From: Candidatus Omnitrophota bacterium
GTDB taxonomy: Bacteria > Omnitrophota > Koll11 > Pluralincolimonadales > Pluralincolimonadaceae
Length of the DNA stretch: 15,872 bases
NCBI GenBank assembly: GCA_022709465.1
Contig: JAKLIT010000019.1
Span: forward strand, 1-15,872
Direction of reading: 5' to 3'
This document shows positions 7,545 to 14,242 of the stretch, in pieces. A program made the position numbers and the translations under genes. Every line of letters begins with the position of its first letter. Within the stretch, counting starts at the first letter, position 1. Under the pieces are notes generated by a model that saw nothing but the letters and a program-made list of their open reading frames with translations, searched no databases and had not been told where the DNA came from.

Positions 7545-9251
7545 ATGGTTACCCCGAATTTTGACAACCTTTCAATACACGAGATAATGGAGTCGATAAA
7601 TAAGCGCTGGTTCTCGAAGACCGCCCTGCAGATAAAGACGAAGGACGGATGGAACGCGCTCTCGTATGTCCCGCTCGGCGAACGGGCCGTCGACATCTCT
7701 TCGACGCTGCTTAAGCGCGGCATCGAAAAGGGCGACCGCGCCGCGATACTGTCGGAGTCGCGTCCCGAGTGGGGCATTGCGCTCTTCGGGATCATCTCGT
7801 GCGGCGGGATAGTGGTGCCGATAGACGTAAAGCTCAGCGAAAAGGAGATAGAGTTTATCCTGAGCGACAGCGGCGCGAAATTCATCTTCGTCTCGGAGAA
7901 GTACCTGCCGGAGATAGATAATATCAGGCCGAAACTTCAGGCCCTGAGGCAGGTCTTTTTGCTCGATGATTCGCCGCGAGATGACCTAATAAAGATCAAG
8001 GACCTCAAGATGAAGGAGGGTGACAGGAAATACCTGCCGCTCGAGGCCGGCGATACCGCCGTAATCGTTTATACGTCCGGCACGACGGGAGTCGCGAAGG
8101 GCGTTGAATTGACCTACAAGAACCTGATGTTCCAGGCGAAGGAGCTCAACCGGCTCGTCCACTATTCCGAAGCGGACAATTTCCTATCGATGCTGCCGCT
8201 TAACCACATGCTCGAGCTTACCGGAGGGTTCCTGTCGCCGCTTTACGTCGGCGCGACTATTACCTATTGCGACAGCTTAAAGCCCGCGAATATCATTGCG
8301 CTAATGAACGAGACGAGGACGACCGTAATGATAACCGTGCCGCTTGTGCTGAAGATGTTCCACGACGGCATAATGAAAAAGGCGCAGTCGCTGCCGTTCA
8401 TACAGAAGCAGTTCTTTTTTACCTGCCTGCACCTTTGCAGGTTCCTCCTGAAGTTGAATATTAAACCGGGGAAATCAGTATTCTCGAAGATACACGGCCA
8501 GTTCGGCCGGCACCTGAGGTGTTTTGTCTCCGGCGGGGCACCGCTCGACCCGGCCGTAGAGATGGATTTTAACGCGATGGGGTTCACGATATTGCAGGGC
8601 TACGGGCTTACCGAGACGTCGCCGGTCATCGCGGTAAATACCTTCAGGGAACTGAAATATGGCTCCGTCGGCAAGCCGATCCCCGGCGTCGAGGTAGAGC
8701 TGATGAAACCCGACGGGACGTTCGGCGAAGAAGGCGAGATCGTCACGCGCGGAGACCACGTCATGAAGGGTTATTATAAAAATCTCGAAAAGACCGCCGA
8801 GATGATAAAGGACGGCTGGCTGCATACGGGCGATATCGGAAAGTTCGATAAGGACGGGTTCCTTTATATCACAGGCCGGATAAGGAACCTGATAGTCCTC
8901 GGCGGGGGCAAGAAGGTATTCCCCGAAGAGATAGAGGAGGTAATGTCCGCGAGCCCTTACATAAAGGAGATATGCGTCCTCGGGAAAAAGGCGACGGAAG
9001 GGCTAAAAGCGGGAACCGAGGAAGTTTTTGCGGTTATCGTGCCCAACCTCGAGCGTTTTGAAGGCGGCGACAAAAAAGATAAGGAGCTTATCAGGAAGAA
9101 AGTCGGGTCTGAAGTAAGCCGCCTAAGCGGCAACCTCGCCGAATACAAGAAGATATCGGAGTTCATGCTGTATTTCGACGAGTTACCGAAAACGTCGACG
9201 AGGAAGATAAAAAGGAATGCCGTAAAAGAATTGGCAGGACCTACCGGTTAG
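7545..9251 (+). CDS. AMP-forming acyl-CoA synthetase / adenylation enzyme
   Basis: A 568-residue ANL-superfamily enzyme that activates a carboxylic acid with ATP to an acyl-adenylate and usually transfers it to CoA or a carrier. All core motifs are present: P-loop YTSGTTGVAKG at 176-186 (the usual proline before K is alanine), YGLTETSP at 353, WLHTGD ending at Asp430, GRIRNLIVLGGGKKVFPEEIEE (hinge and A8), and the catalytic lysine in TSTRKIKRN (Lys554). Length and motifs fit long-chain fatty acid ligases of the FadD or AAS type. No carrier-protein domain follows. It begins directly after the preceding stop codon, with AGAGG nearby. The 3' end overlaps the opposing MazG gene by 11 bases. The acyl substrate cannot be read from the sequence. 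Confidence 0.93.
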   Translation: MVTPNFDNLSIHEIMESINKRWFSKTALQIKTKDGWNALSYVPLGERAVDISSTLLKRGIEKGDRAAILSESRPEWGIALFGIISCGGIVVPIDVKLSEKEIEFILSDSGAKFIFVSEKYLPEIDNIRPKLQALRQVFLLDDSPRDDLIKIKDLKMKEGDRKYLPLEAGDTAVIVYTSGTTGVAKGVELTYKNLMFQAKELNRLVHYSEADNFLSMLPLNHMLELTGGFLSPLYVGATITYCDSLKPANIIALMNETRTTVMITVPLVLKMFHDGIMKKAQSLPFIQKQFFFTCLHLCRFLLKLNIKPGKSVFSKIHGQFGRHLRCFVSGGAPLDPAVEMDFNAMGFTILQGYGLTETSPVIAVNTFRELKYGSVGKPIPGVEVELMKPDGTFGEEGEIVTRGDHVMKGYYKNLEKTAEMIKDGWLHTGDIGKFDKDGFLYITGRIRNLIVLGGGKKVFPEEIEEVMSASPYIKEICVLGKKATEGLKAGTEEVFAVIVPNLERFEGGDKKDKELIRKKVGSEVSRLSGNLAEYKKISEFMLYFDELPKTSTRKIKRNAVKELAGPTG

Positions 9252-9996
9252 AGCGCCAGAGGCGGTATAACTCCTCGAACCCGCACTCATTGATCTTCTT
9301 GCCGCGTTTCCCCGCGGCGCGCTCGACGTTCCTAAAGCGTTTAGCGAACTTCTTCGTGGCGTTGTGGAGGGACTCCTCGGCATCGATGTTGCCGAAGCGC
9401 GATAGTATCACTACCGCGAACAGCAGGTCGCCGATCTCCTCGGCGAGGCGGCGCTTGTTGCCGCTCTTTATCTCCGCCTTGACCTCTTCAAGCTCTTCAT
9501 GCACTTTGTCGACGACGAAGTCCATATCCGGCCAATCGAATCCTTGTGTCGCGGCACGCCTTGAGATCTTCTGGGCTTTTATCAGTGCCGGCAGGGTCTT
9601 CGGGACGCCATCCAAAATGCTCTTGCGGTCCTTGTAGCCCTTTTCCGTCTCCTTTCGCGCCTGCCAGTGCCGGTACGCGTCGTCGGGATCTTTTGCTTTA
9701 TGCTTGCCGAAGACATGCGGATGGCGGTTCAGCATTTTTTCGGAAGACGCGCGCAGCACGTCGTAGATATCGAATTCTCCGCGCTCCTTCGCTATCTGCG
9801 CCTGGAATATGACCTGGAAGAGGAAATCACCGAGCTCGTCCTTCAGTTTTTCGGGATCCCCGGAATCGATCGCGTCACAGAGCTCGTAGGCCTCCTCTAT
9901 GATGTGCTTCTTGAGGGAGGAGTGGGTCTGCGCCCTGTCCCACGGGCAGCCGTCCTTCGCGCGAAGACGCTCCATTATCTTGACTAGTTTTTTCAT
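9241..9996 (-). CDS. mazG: Nucleoside triphosphate pyrophosphohydrolase, MazG family
   Basis: A 251-residue protein of the two-domain MazG type. Domain 1 has CPWD at 17-20, the metal-binding EExxE at 34-38 and ELGD at 54-57, then the conserved RHPHVFG. Domain 2 repeats the pattern as EELEEVKAE and EEIGDLLFA. MazG hydrolyses nucleoside triphosphates to monophosphates and pyrophosphate, cleaning the nucleotide pool and in E. coli lowering ppGpp. It is the only minus-strand gene and is convergent with the ligase, with an 11-base overlap and no visible terminator between them. It diverges from the metalloprotease-like gene. A perfect TATAAT on the minus strand lies 14 bases before its ATG, and no Shine-Dalgarno sequence is seen. 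Confidence 0.95.
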   Translation of the reverse strand: MKKLVKIMERLRAKDGCPWDRAQTHSSLKKHIIEEAYELCDAIDSGDPEKLKDELGDFLFQVIFQAQIAKERGEFDIYDVLRASSEKMLNRHPHVFGKHKAKDPDDAYRHWQARKETEKGYKDRKSILDGVPKTLPALIKAQKISRRAATQGFDWPDMDFVVDKVHEELEEVKAEIKSGNKRRLAEEIGDLLFAVVILSRFGNIDAEESLHNATKKFAKRFRNVERAAGKRGKKINECGFEELYRLWRSNR

Positions 9997-10009
9997 ATTA
10001 ATGTATACT
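9980..10009 (+). promoter_or_regulatory. Promoter of the TPR metalloprotease-era block
   Basis: TTGACT (9980-9985) and TATACT (10004-10009) are separated by 18 bases. The transcription start would be near 10016, so the ATG at 10019 would be nearly at the 5' end of the mRNA. There is no Shine-Dalgarno sequence. The -35 box lies inside the start of the divergent mazG gene. Confidence 0.55.
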
Positions 10010-10010
10010 G

Positions 10011-10038
10011 ATTATAACATGGAACGAGCAATACTCAA
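10011..10038 (-). promoter_or_regulatory. Promoter of mazG
   Basis: Read on the minus strand, a perfect TATAAT occupies 10016 to 10011 and TTGAGT occupies 10038 to 10033, with a 16-base spacer. Transcription would start near 10004, about eight bases before the mazG ATG. The -10 box lies directly beside the opposing -10 box (10004-10009), so the two polymerases would compete for the same 40 bases. Confidence 0.5.
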
Positions 10039-11206
10039 AATCCTTGTGTTAGCTCCGCTAACCGCGCTGGCCGCGCTCTCCGCGCCGGTCGCCTGCGAAG
10101 CCATCACGGTCAGGGAAGACCCCGCTGCCGCAGCGGCGTATAACCAGATGGGCGTGGACGCTTACAACAAGGGCGCGTATAAGGCCGCTATATCATACCT
10201 CGAGCAGGCGCTGAAACTGAACAAGGGCAACAGGACCGTCGAGAAGAACCTCGCGGTCGCTTACGCGGGCCAATCGGAGGTTGAGCTCGAGAGGCGCAAC
10301 CTCGACCTCGCCGGGCAATACGCGCAGCAATCCCTGAAATATGACGGGAAGAACATCACCGCGCTTTTTGTGCTCGGCGAGATAAAGTATAATTCGCAGG
10401 AGCTCGACGAGGCGAAGGCGCTCTGGCAGAAGATCCTCGACATAAACCCGGACTTCAAATACGCCGATGAGCTCAAGAAGAGGATAGGCAAGGCCGATAC
10501 AGAGAACAAGGTCGAAAAAGAATACCGCGCTTCCGGAATGGACCAGTTCGATATAAGGTACGCGAAGGAGGGCGCGAGAACCAGTTACAACGTCCGCTAT
10601 TATCTCCAGGAGGCGTATCGCATACTTGGCCAGGAGTTCGGCTTGCGCCCGCAATACAAGATAACGGTCATCCTCTATGACCGGGATGATTTTGAGGCGG
10701 TCCGCGACTGGAAGAAAGGGGCGAGCGGCATCTATGACGGGAAGATACGCCTGCCGTTCGTCGGCTCGGGCCTCACGGAGGGGGACCAGCGCGGGATCGT
10801 CTGGCACGAATATACGCACCTTCTCGTAAACGACCTTTCGCTCGGGAAGGCCCCCGATTGGATGCACGAGGGGCTCGCGTATTACGAGGGATATAAATAC
10901 GCCAAAAAGGACCTTACGATCCTGAAGAACGCCGTGAAGAACGGCCTGCTGCTTCCGTTTTCCGAGCTCGATGCGGTGCTCTCTTCCGCGACCGACGAGG
11001 TGCAATACCATCTCGCGGCGCAGGAGTCGTATTCCCTCGCTAAATACCTGATGAAAAGGTACAATAAGTACACGATAAGGGAGATGCTGAAACTGCTGGG
11101 TGCAGGCATGACGTTCGAGGAAGCGGCAAGAAAGAAGCTGTACCTGACGGTAAATGAGCTCGAGAAACGCTGGATGAAGGAATTAAAGGCGGGGGAACTT
11201 TACTGA
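10019..11206 (+). CDS. Exported TPR protein with peptidase-MA-like zinc protease domain
   Basis: A 395-residue protein. A signal peptide runs to about residue 28 (VACEA), with a possible lipobox-like cysteine that is not in a convincing context. Residues about 37-160 hold TPR repeats (YNQMGVDAYNKGAYKAAISY, then ALFVLGEIKYNSQELDEA). A gluzincin domain of the peptidase MA type follows, with zinc motif HEYTH (His263, Glu264, His267) and the downstream ligand Glu284 in WMHEGLAYYE. It probably works outside the cytoplasmic membrane; the substrate is unknown. A second in-frame ATG at 10001 would add six residues, but 10019 gives a cleaner signal peptide and lies just after the predicted transcription start. 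The next gene, era, starts two bases after the stop. Confidence 0.88.
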   Translation: MERAILKILVLAPLTALAALSAPVACEAITVREDPAAAAAYNQMGVDAYNKGAYKAAISYLEQALKLNKGNRTVEKNLAVAYAGQSEVELERRNLDLAGQYAQQSLKYDGKNITALFVLGEIKYNSQELDEAKALWQKILDINPDFKYADELKKRIGKADTENKVEKEYRASGMDQFDIRYAKEGARTSYNVRYYLQEAYRILGQEFGLRPQYKITVILYDRDDFEAVRDWKKGASGIYDGKIRLPFVGSGLTEGDQRGIVWHEYTHLLVNDLSLGKAPDWMHEGLAYYEGYKYAKKDLTILKNAVKNGLLLPFSELDAVLSSATDEVQYHLAAQESYSLAKYLMKRYNKYTIREMLKLLGAGMTFEEAARKKLYLTVNELEKRWMKELKAGELY

Positions 11207-11207
11207 T

Positions 11208-12104
11208 ATGGCGGAAGAGAATAAGATAAAGTCCGGTTTTGTCGCGATAGTCGGAAGGCCGAACGTCGGCAAGTCGACGGTGCTGAACCGGCTCGTCGGA
11301 GAAAAGGTCGCGATAGTCACAGAGAAGCCGGAGACGACGCGCAACAGGATACAGGGCATACTGACGAACAAGGACGCGCAGGTCGTCTTCGTGGATACGC
11401 CGGGCATACATAAGCCGAAGAACCTGCTCGGAAAGTATATAACGAAGGCCGCGAAGGACTCTTTGCTTGAAGTCGACCTTGTCATATTCATCATCGACAT
11501 GACCAAGGGGATCACCGACGAGGACAAGCTGATATTCAAGCTCGTGAAAGAGGCCGGCAAGCCCGCGCTGCTGCTGATCAACAAAGTCGATTTAAAGAGC
11601 AAATCGCTCGCGCTGCCGCTCATTGAGGAGGCCGCGAAGCTTTATGACTTCAAGGAGCTGATACCGACCTCGGCCCTGACCGGCGACAACATGGACGCGG
11701 TATTGGCGATGGTCGTAAAATACCTGCCGTATGGCCCGAAAATGTTCCCTGACAGCCAGTTCACCGACAGGACCGAAAGGTTCATGGCCGGCGAGATAGT
11801 CCGCGAGAAGGCGCTCGAATTGACTCACGAGGAGGTGCCTCATTCGATCGCGGTGCTTATCGAGGAGTTCGCCGAAAGGCCGAAGAAGGTGACCTTCATC
11901 AGGGCGACGATATACGTCGAACGGCAGTCGCAGAAGAAGATAATAGTCGGGCACAGGGGGCAGATGCTCAAGTATATCGGAGAAGCCGCGAGAAGGGACA
12001 TCCAGAAACTGATAGGAAGGCATGTCTACATAGAACTCTGGGTAAAGGTCCATGAGAACTGGCGCAAAGACCCCCAGGCGCTCAAGATCCTCGGATATAC
12101 GTGA
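11208..12104 (+). CDS. era: GTPase Era
   Basis: 298 residues, close to the 301 of E. coli Era. The GTPase domain shows G1 GRPNVGKS (16-23), G2 in TTRNRIQG, G3 DTPG, G4 NKVD and G5 SAL. The C-terminal KH domain carries the RNA-binding loop IIVGHRGQMLKYIG and ends ELWVKVHENWRKDP. Era binds the 3' end of 16S rRNA during small-subunit assembly and is usually essential. It lies two bases after the metalloprotease-like gene and nine bases before the next gene, so the three may be cotranscribed. No part looks damaged. Confidence 0.98.
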   Translation: MAEENKIKSGFVAIVGRPNVGKSTVLNRLVGEKVAIVTEKPETTRNRIQGILTNKDAQVVFVDTPGIHKPKNLLGKYITKAAKDSLLEVDLVIFIIDMTKGITDEDKLIFKLVKEAGKPALLLINKVDLKSKSLALPLIEEAAKLYDFKELIPTSALTGDNMDAVLAMVVKYLPYGPKMFPDSQFTDRTERFMAGEIVREKALELTHEEVPHSIAVLIEEFAERPKKVTFIRATIYVERQSQKKIIVGHRGQMLKYIGEAARRDIQKLIGRHVYIELWVKVHENWRKDPQALKILGYT

Positions 12105-12113
12105 TCGGCGGAT

Positions 12114-13805
12114 ATGAAAAGATACGCGGTCCCCGCAGCCCTGCTTACGGTCCTTCTTGTGACATTCATATCTTTCTACCCGTGCCTAGAGAACGGCTTT
12201 ACGCAATGGGACGATAACCATCTCGTCACGGAGAACAAGCTCATACGCGATATCTCCCCGCGCGGGATCATCCGCATCTTCTCGACCGCGGATAACAGCA
12301 ACTATAACCCGCTTACGCTTGTGTCTTACGCCGTGGAATACCGTCTCGCGGGGCTCGGCGACCCGTTCGTGTTCCACGCGACAAACCTTGCGCTGCACCT
12401 GCTGAATTCCGTCCTCGTGTTCTGGTTCATATACCTTATAAGCAGGAGCGCGGCGGTCTCGGTGATAACGGCGCTTTTATTCGGCATACACCCGATGCAT
12501 GTCGAATCCGTCGCCTGGATCGCGGAACGCAAGGACGTGCTCTATTCGTTCTTCTTCCTGTCGTCGCTGATAGCATACCTCTATTACACCGAAAGAGGAG
12601 GGAAGAAGGGGTTATATCATCTTTCATTGTGCCTGTTCCTCCTGTCCATGCTTTCGAAGACCATGGCCGTCACGATGCCCGCGGTATTGCTGCTCGTCGA
12701 CTACTTGCGGCGCAGGAAGATAGACGGCAAAGTCCTGCTGGAGAAGGCGCCGTTCCTCGCGATAGCGTTCCTCATCGGCGCGGCGGGTTATTTCGCGCAA
12801 CACGGGGGCGGGGCACTGGGCCAGGCATACTTCGGCCCGGTAAAGAACGCCATGATAGCCGTATACGGGCTGGGATTTTACCTGAAGAAACTCGTTTTTC
12901 CATCGGGACTTTCCGCGTTCTATCCGTATCCGGCAGGCGTCGAGGGCGCAATCACCGGGATGTTCCTTGCCTCGTTGCCGTTATTGCTGGCGGCCGCCGC
13001 GGCCGTCATAACGTCGGCCAGGTATACGAGGAAAGCGGTATTCGGCGCGCTCTTTTTCCTTGTGGTCTTGTCGCCTGTGCTGAAATTCATCCCGCTCGGA
13101 AGGGCCATAGCCGCCGACCGCTATGTTTATATCGCATACATAGGGCTGTTTTATATCATCGCCGAAGGCCTTTGCTCCCTGTGCCGCAGGAGGTCCGCAC
13201 CGAAATATATCGTATCGGCGGTTACCGCGGCGGTGATATGCTTCCTGTCGTTCCTGACATGGCAGAGGTGTTTCGTTTGGAAAGATGATATTTCACTGTG
13301 GAACGATGCGCTTAGGCTTTATCCGAGCACGGAGGCCTATTTTGGCCGCGGCGTGGGCCATGCCAACGCGGGGCGGATAGACGATGCCATGCGCGATTAC
13401 AACAAGGCGCTCGAATACGACCCGTACCTGAGCGATATATACACGAACAGGGGGATACTGTATGCGGCCATGGGGCAGGCGGGGAAGGCCCTGGAAGATT
13501 ACTCGACCGCTATAATGTTAAGCCCCGGTTCTTATAAGCCGTATTATAACCGCGGGCTTGTCTACAGCAGTATAGGTGATTTCGAGAGATCGGCGCGGGA
13601 CTTCGACGAGGTAATAAAACTGAAACCCGATTATGCCGAGGCGTATTCAAACCGCGGCGCGAGTTTCGGCAATATGGGCAGGGGTAAAGAGGCCATCATC
13701 GATTTTGAAAAAGCGCTGAAGATAGACCCGGGCTGCGAGGAAGCGCTTCGTAACAGGGACGCCTATTACGGATCCGCGGGTGAAAAATCGGATAAGACCC
13801 CTTGA
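12114..13805 (+). CDS. GT-C membrane glycosyltransferase with C-terminal TPRs (TMTC-like)
   Basis: A 563-residue protein with about nine or ten transmembrane helices over residues 1-385, then four TPR repeats at about 407-550 (for example AYFGRGVGHANAGRIDDAMR). The first outer loop carries an acidic pair, Asp33-Asp34 in WDDN, as expected for the catalytic site of GT-C enzymes that use lipid-linked sugars. HPMHVESVAWIAERKDVL from His126 is the hallmark shared with TMTC-type O-mannosyltransferases. The TPRs lie after the last helix and may select protein acceptors. The likely role is transfer of a sugar from a polyprenyl phosphate to exported proteins or polymers; the sugar and acceptor are unknown. 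It follows era by nine bases with a weak ribosome binding site. Confidence 0.85.
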   Translation: MKRYAVPAALLTVLLVTFISFYPCLENGFTQWDDNHLVTENKLIRDISPRGIIRIFSTADNSNYNPLTLVSYAVEYRLAGLGDPFVFHATNLALHLLNSVLVFWFIYLISRSAAVSVITALLFGIHPMHVESVAWIAERKDVLYSFFFLSSLIAYLYYTERGGKKGLYHLSLCLFLLSMLSKTMAVTMPAVLLLVDYLRRRKIDGKVLLEKAPFLAIAFLIGAAGYFAQHGGGALGQAYFGPVKNAMIAVYGLGFYLKKLVFPSGLSAFYPYPAGVEGAITGMFLASLPLLLAAAAAVITSARYTRKAVFGALFFLVVLSPVLKFIPLGRAIAADRYVYIAYIGLFYIIAEGLCSLCRRRSAPKYIVSAVTAAVICFLSFLTWQRCFVWKDDISLWNDALRLYPSTEAYFGRGVGHANAGRIDDAMRDYNKALEYDPYLSDIYTNRGILYAAMGQAGKALEDYSTAIMLSPGSYKPYYNRGLVYSSIGDFERSARDFDEVIKLKPDYAEAYSNRGASFGNMGRGKEAIIDFEKALKIDPGCEEALRNRDAYYGSAGEKSDKTP

Positions 13806-13847
13806 ATTTTGGCCTTCATGTGGCATACTTTAATTGACCGAAAGGGC

Positions 13848-13868
13848 GGTCCGGCCGTCGGCCGGACC
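13848..13868 (+). repeat. Perfect 9-bp GC hairpin after the TMTC-like gene
   Basis: GGTCCGGCC (13848-13856) pairs perfectly with GGCCGGACC (13860-13868) across the loop GTC. No T tract follows, so it is not a classical terminator. It may be the 5' domain of the structured RNA. Confidence 0.75.
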
Positions 13869-13874
13869 TGACGC

Positions 13875-13902
13875 TCGGTGCGAAATACCCAAAGCGCACC
13901 GA
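13875..13902 (+). repeat. 8-bp hairpin preceding the aptamer
   Basis: TCGGTGCG (13875-13882) pairs with CGCACCGA (13895-13902), closing a 12-base loop. It sits directly before the GEMM-like core and may be part of the same RNA. Confidence 0.65.
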
Positions 13903-13999
13903 CCCCCATCAGGGCCGAAAGGGCGTGACGCAAAACTTCGGGCCTAAACCGAGGCCATTCCAGGTGGCACGGCAAGGCGGCGGAGTTACCGAAACCGGA
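13903..13999 (+). ncRNA. Cyclic-di-GMP-I (GEMM-I)-like riboswitch aptamer
   Basis: The most conserved GEMM-I stretch is present as GACGCAAAAC (13927-13936) followed by CGGGCCTAAACC (13939-13950); the known pattern is GACGCAAAgCC..CGGnCTAAnCC. A GAAA tetraloop at 13917-13920 sits where the P1b loop should be, and CCTAAACC with GGCAAGG (13971-13977) matches its receptor. The 3' side GCGGAGTTACCGA (13980-13992) matches the family end G(C)GGGGTTACCGA, which includes the cytosine that pairs with one guanine of the ligand. The 5' conserved GGGCAAACC is weak here (only CAGGGCC), so it may be a divergent or altered-ligand member. The family senses c-di-GMP; ligand binding here is inferred. Confidence 0.6.
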
Positions 14000-14051
14000 G
14001 AAAAGGTCAAAGGCGTAGGTTGCCTCCCTTTATCGGTCGACGCAGGATTTC

Positions 14052-14138
14052 GCCAGCGGCTGGAATAGAACCAAGGATCAAGCGGCAGTATCGCAGTAAG
14101 CAGCAAGGATGGGTTTGAAGGCCGCTGGCCTGTTTTTT
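14052..14138 (+). terminator. Long-range stem followed by T6, terminator-like
   Basis: GCCAGCGGC (14052-14060) pairs perfectly with GCCGCTGGC (14121-14129), closing about 60 bases. The 3' strand is followed by CTG and a T6 run at 14133-14138. It could end an RNA that begins near 13836. The T6 run is also the 5' arm of the next inverted repeat, so the two structures are mutually exclusive in part. Confidence 0.4.
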
Positions 14139-14158
14139 CGGGCACGGCCCGAAAAAAC
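14132..14158. repeat. Perfect 12-bp inverted repeat with outward-facing T and A tracts
   Basis: GTTTTTTCGGGC (14132-14143) and GCCCGAAAAAAC (14147-14158) pair perfectly across ACG. The T tract precedes the GC part and the A tract follows it, the reverse of a bidirectional terminator, so it should not terminate by itself. It would bury the T6 run of the preceding stem. Confidence 0.8.
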
Positions 14159-14160
14159 GT

Positions 14161-14181
14161 GTTGTGAGCGAAGCTCACAAC
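14161..14181. repeat. Perfect 9-bp hairpin with GAA loop
   Basis: GTTGTGAGC (14161-14169) pairs with GCTCACAAC (14173-14181) across GAA. The apex GCGAAGC is a sequence known to form an unusually stable mini-hairpin even in single-stranded DNA. Confidence 0.75.
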
Positions 14182-14189
14182 GACCTTCA

Positions 14190-14220
14190 GGCAAGCGCAA
14201 TCGCGCTTGCCATTTTGTTT
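14190..14220 (+). terminator. Intrinsic terminator just upstream of the patatin fusion gene
   Basis: GGCAAGCGC (14190-14198) pairs with GCGCTTGCC (14203-14211) across AATC and is followed by ATTTTGTTTT. This is a convincing rho-independent terminator at the end of the RNA-rich region. It could be the expression platform of the riboswitch, or could insulate the next gene from era-block transcription. Confidence 0.75.
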
Positions 14221-14235
14221 TATAGCCTATATAAT
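14207..14235 (+). promoter_or_regulatory. Near-consensus promoter of the patatin fusion gene
   Basis: TTGCCA (14207-14212) and a perfect TATAAT (14230-14235) are separated by exactly 17 bases. Transcription should start near 14242, one base before the ATG at 14243, predicting a leaderless mRNA. The -35 box overlaps the 3' arm of the terminator stem. Confidence 0.7.
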
Positions 14236-14242
14236 ACAGCTG

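Larger units (their letters stand above)
13806..14242 (+). other. 437-base intergenic region full of RNA structure
   Basis: No credible gene is present on either strand. In order it holds a weak promoter-like pair (TTGAAT at 13802-13807 and CATACT at 13824-13829, 16-base spacer), two perfect hairpins, a GEMM-I-like aptamer, an unexplained stretch (14000-14130) closed by a 9-bp long-range stem and a T6 run, three more perfect inverted repeats, an intrinsic terminator and a strong promoter. The density of structure and the recognisable aptamer suggest a long regulatory leader or a stand-alone RNA. Which gene it controls is not certain. Confidence 0.7.

Noticed and set aside
13811..13843. Sigma-54 promoter (TGGCAT near 13821)
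   Set aside because: The GC element of the -12 box at the required spacing is absent.
13836..14138. RNase P RNA or tmRNA
   Set aside because: Fragments such as GTGGCACGGCAAG and CCGGAG..AAGGTCAAA recall RNase P, but the universal GAGGAAAGTCC and TAGATGAATG signatures are missing; no tRNA-like ends for tmRNA are present.
13909..14178. 89-residue reverse-strand reading frame over the RNA region
   Set aside because: It is the reverse complement of the GEMM-like core and the hairpins; composition is odd, there is no ribosome binding site, and the RNA explains the sequence better.
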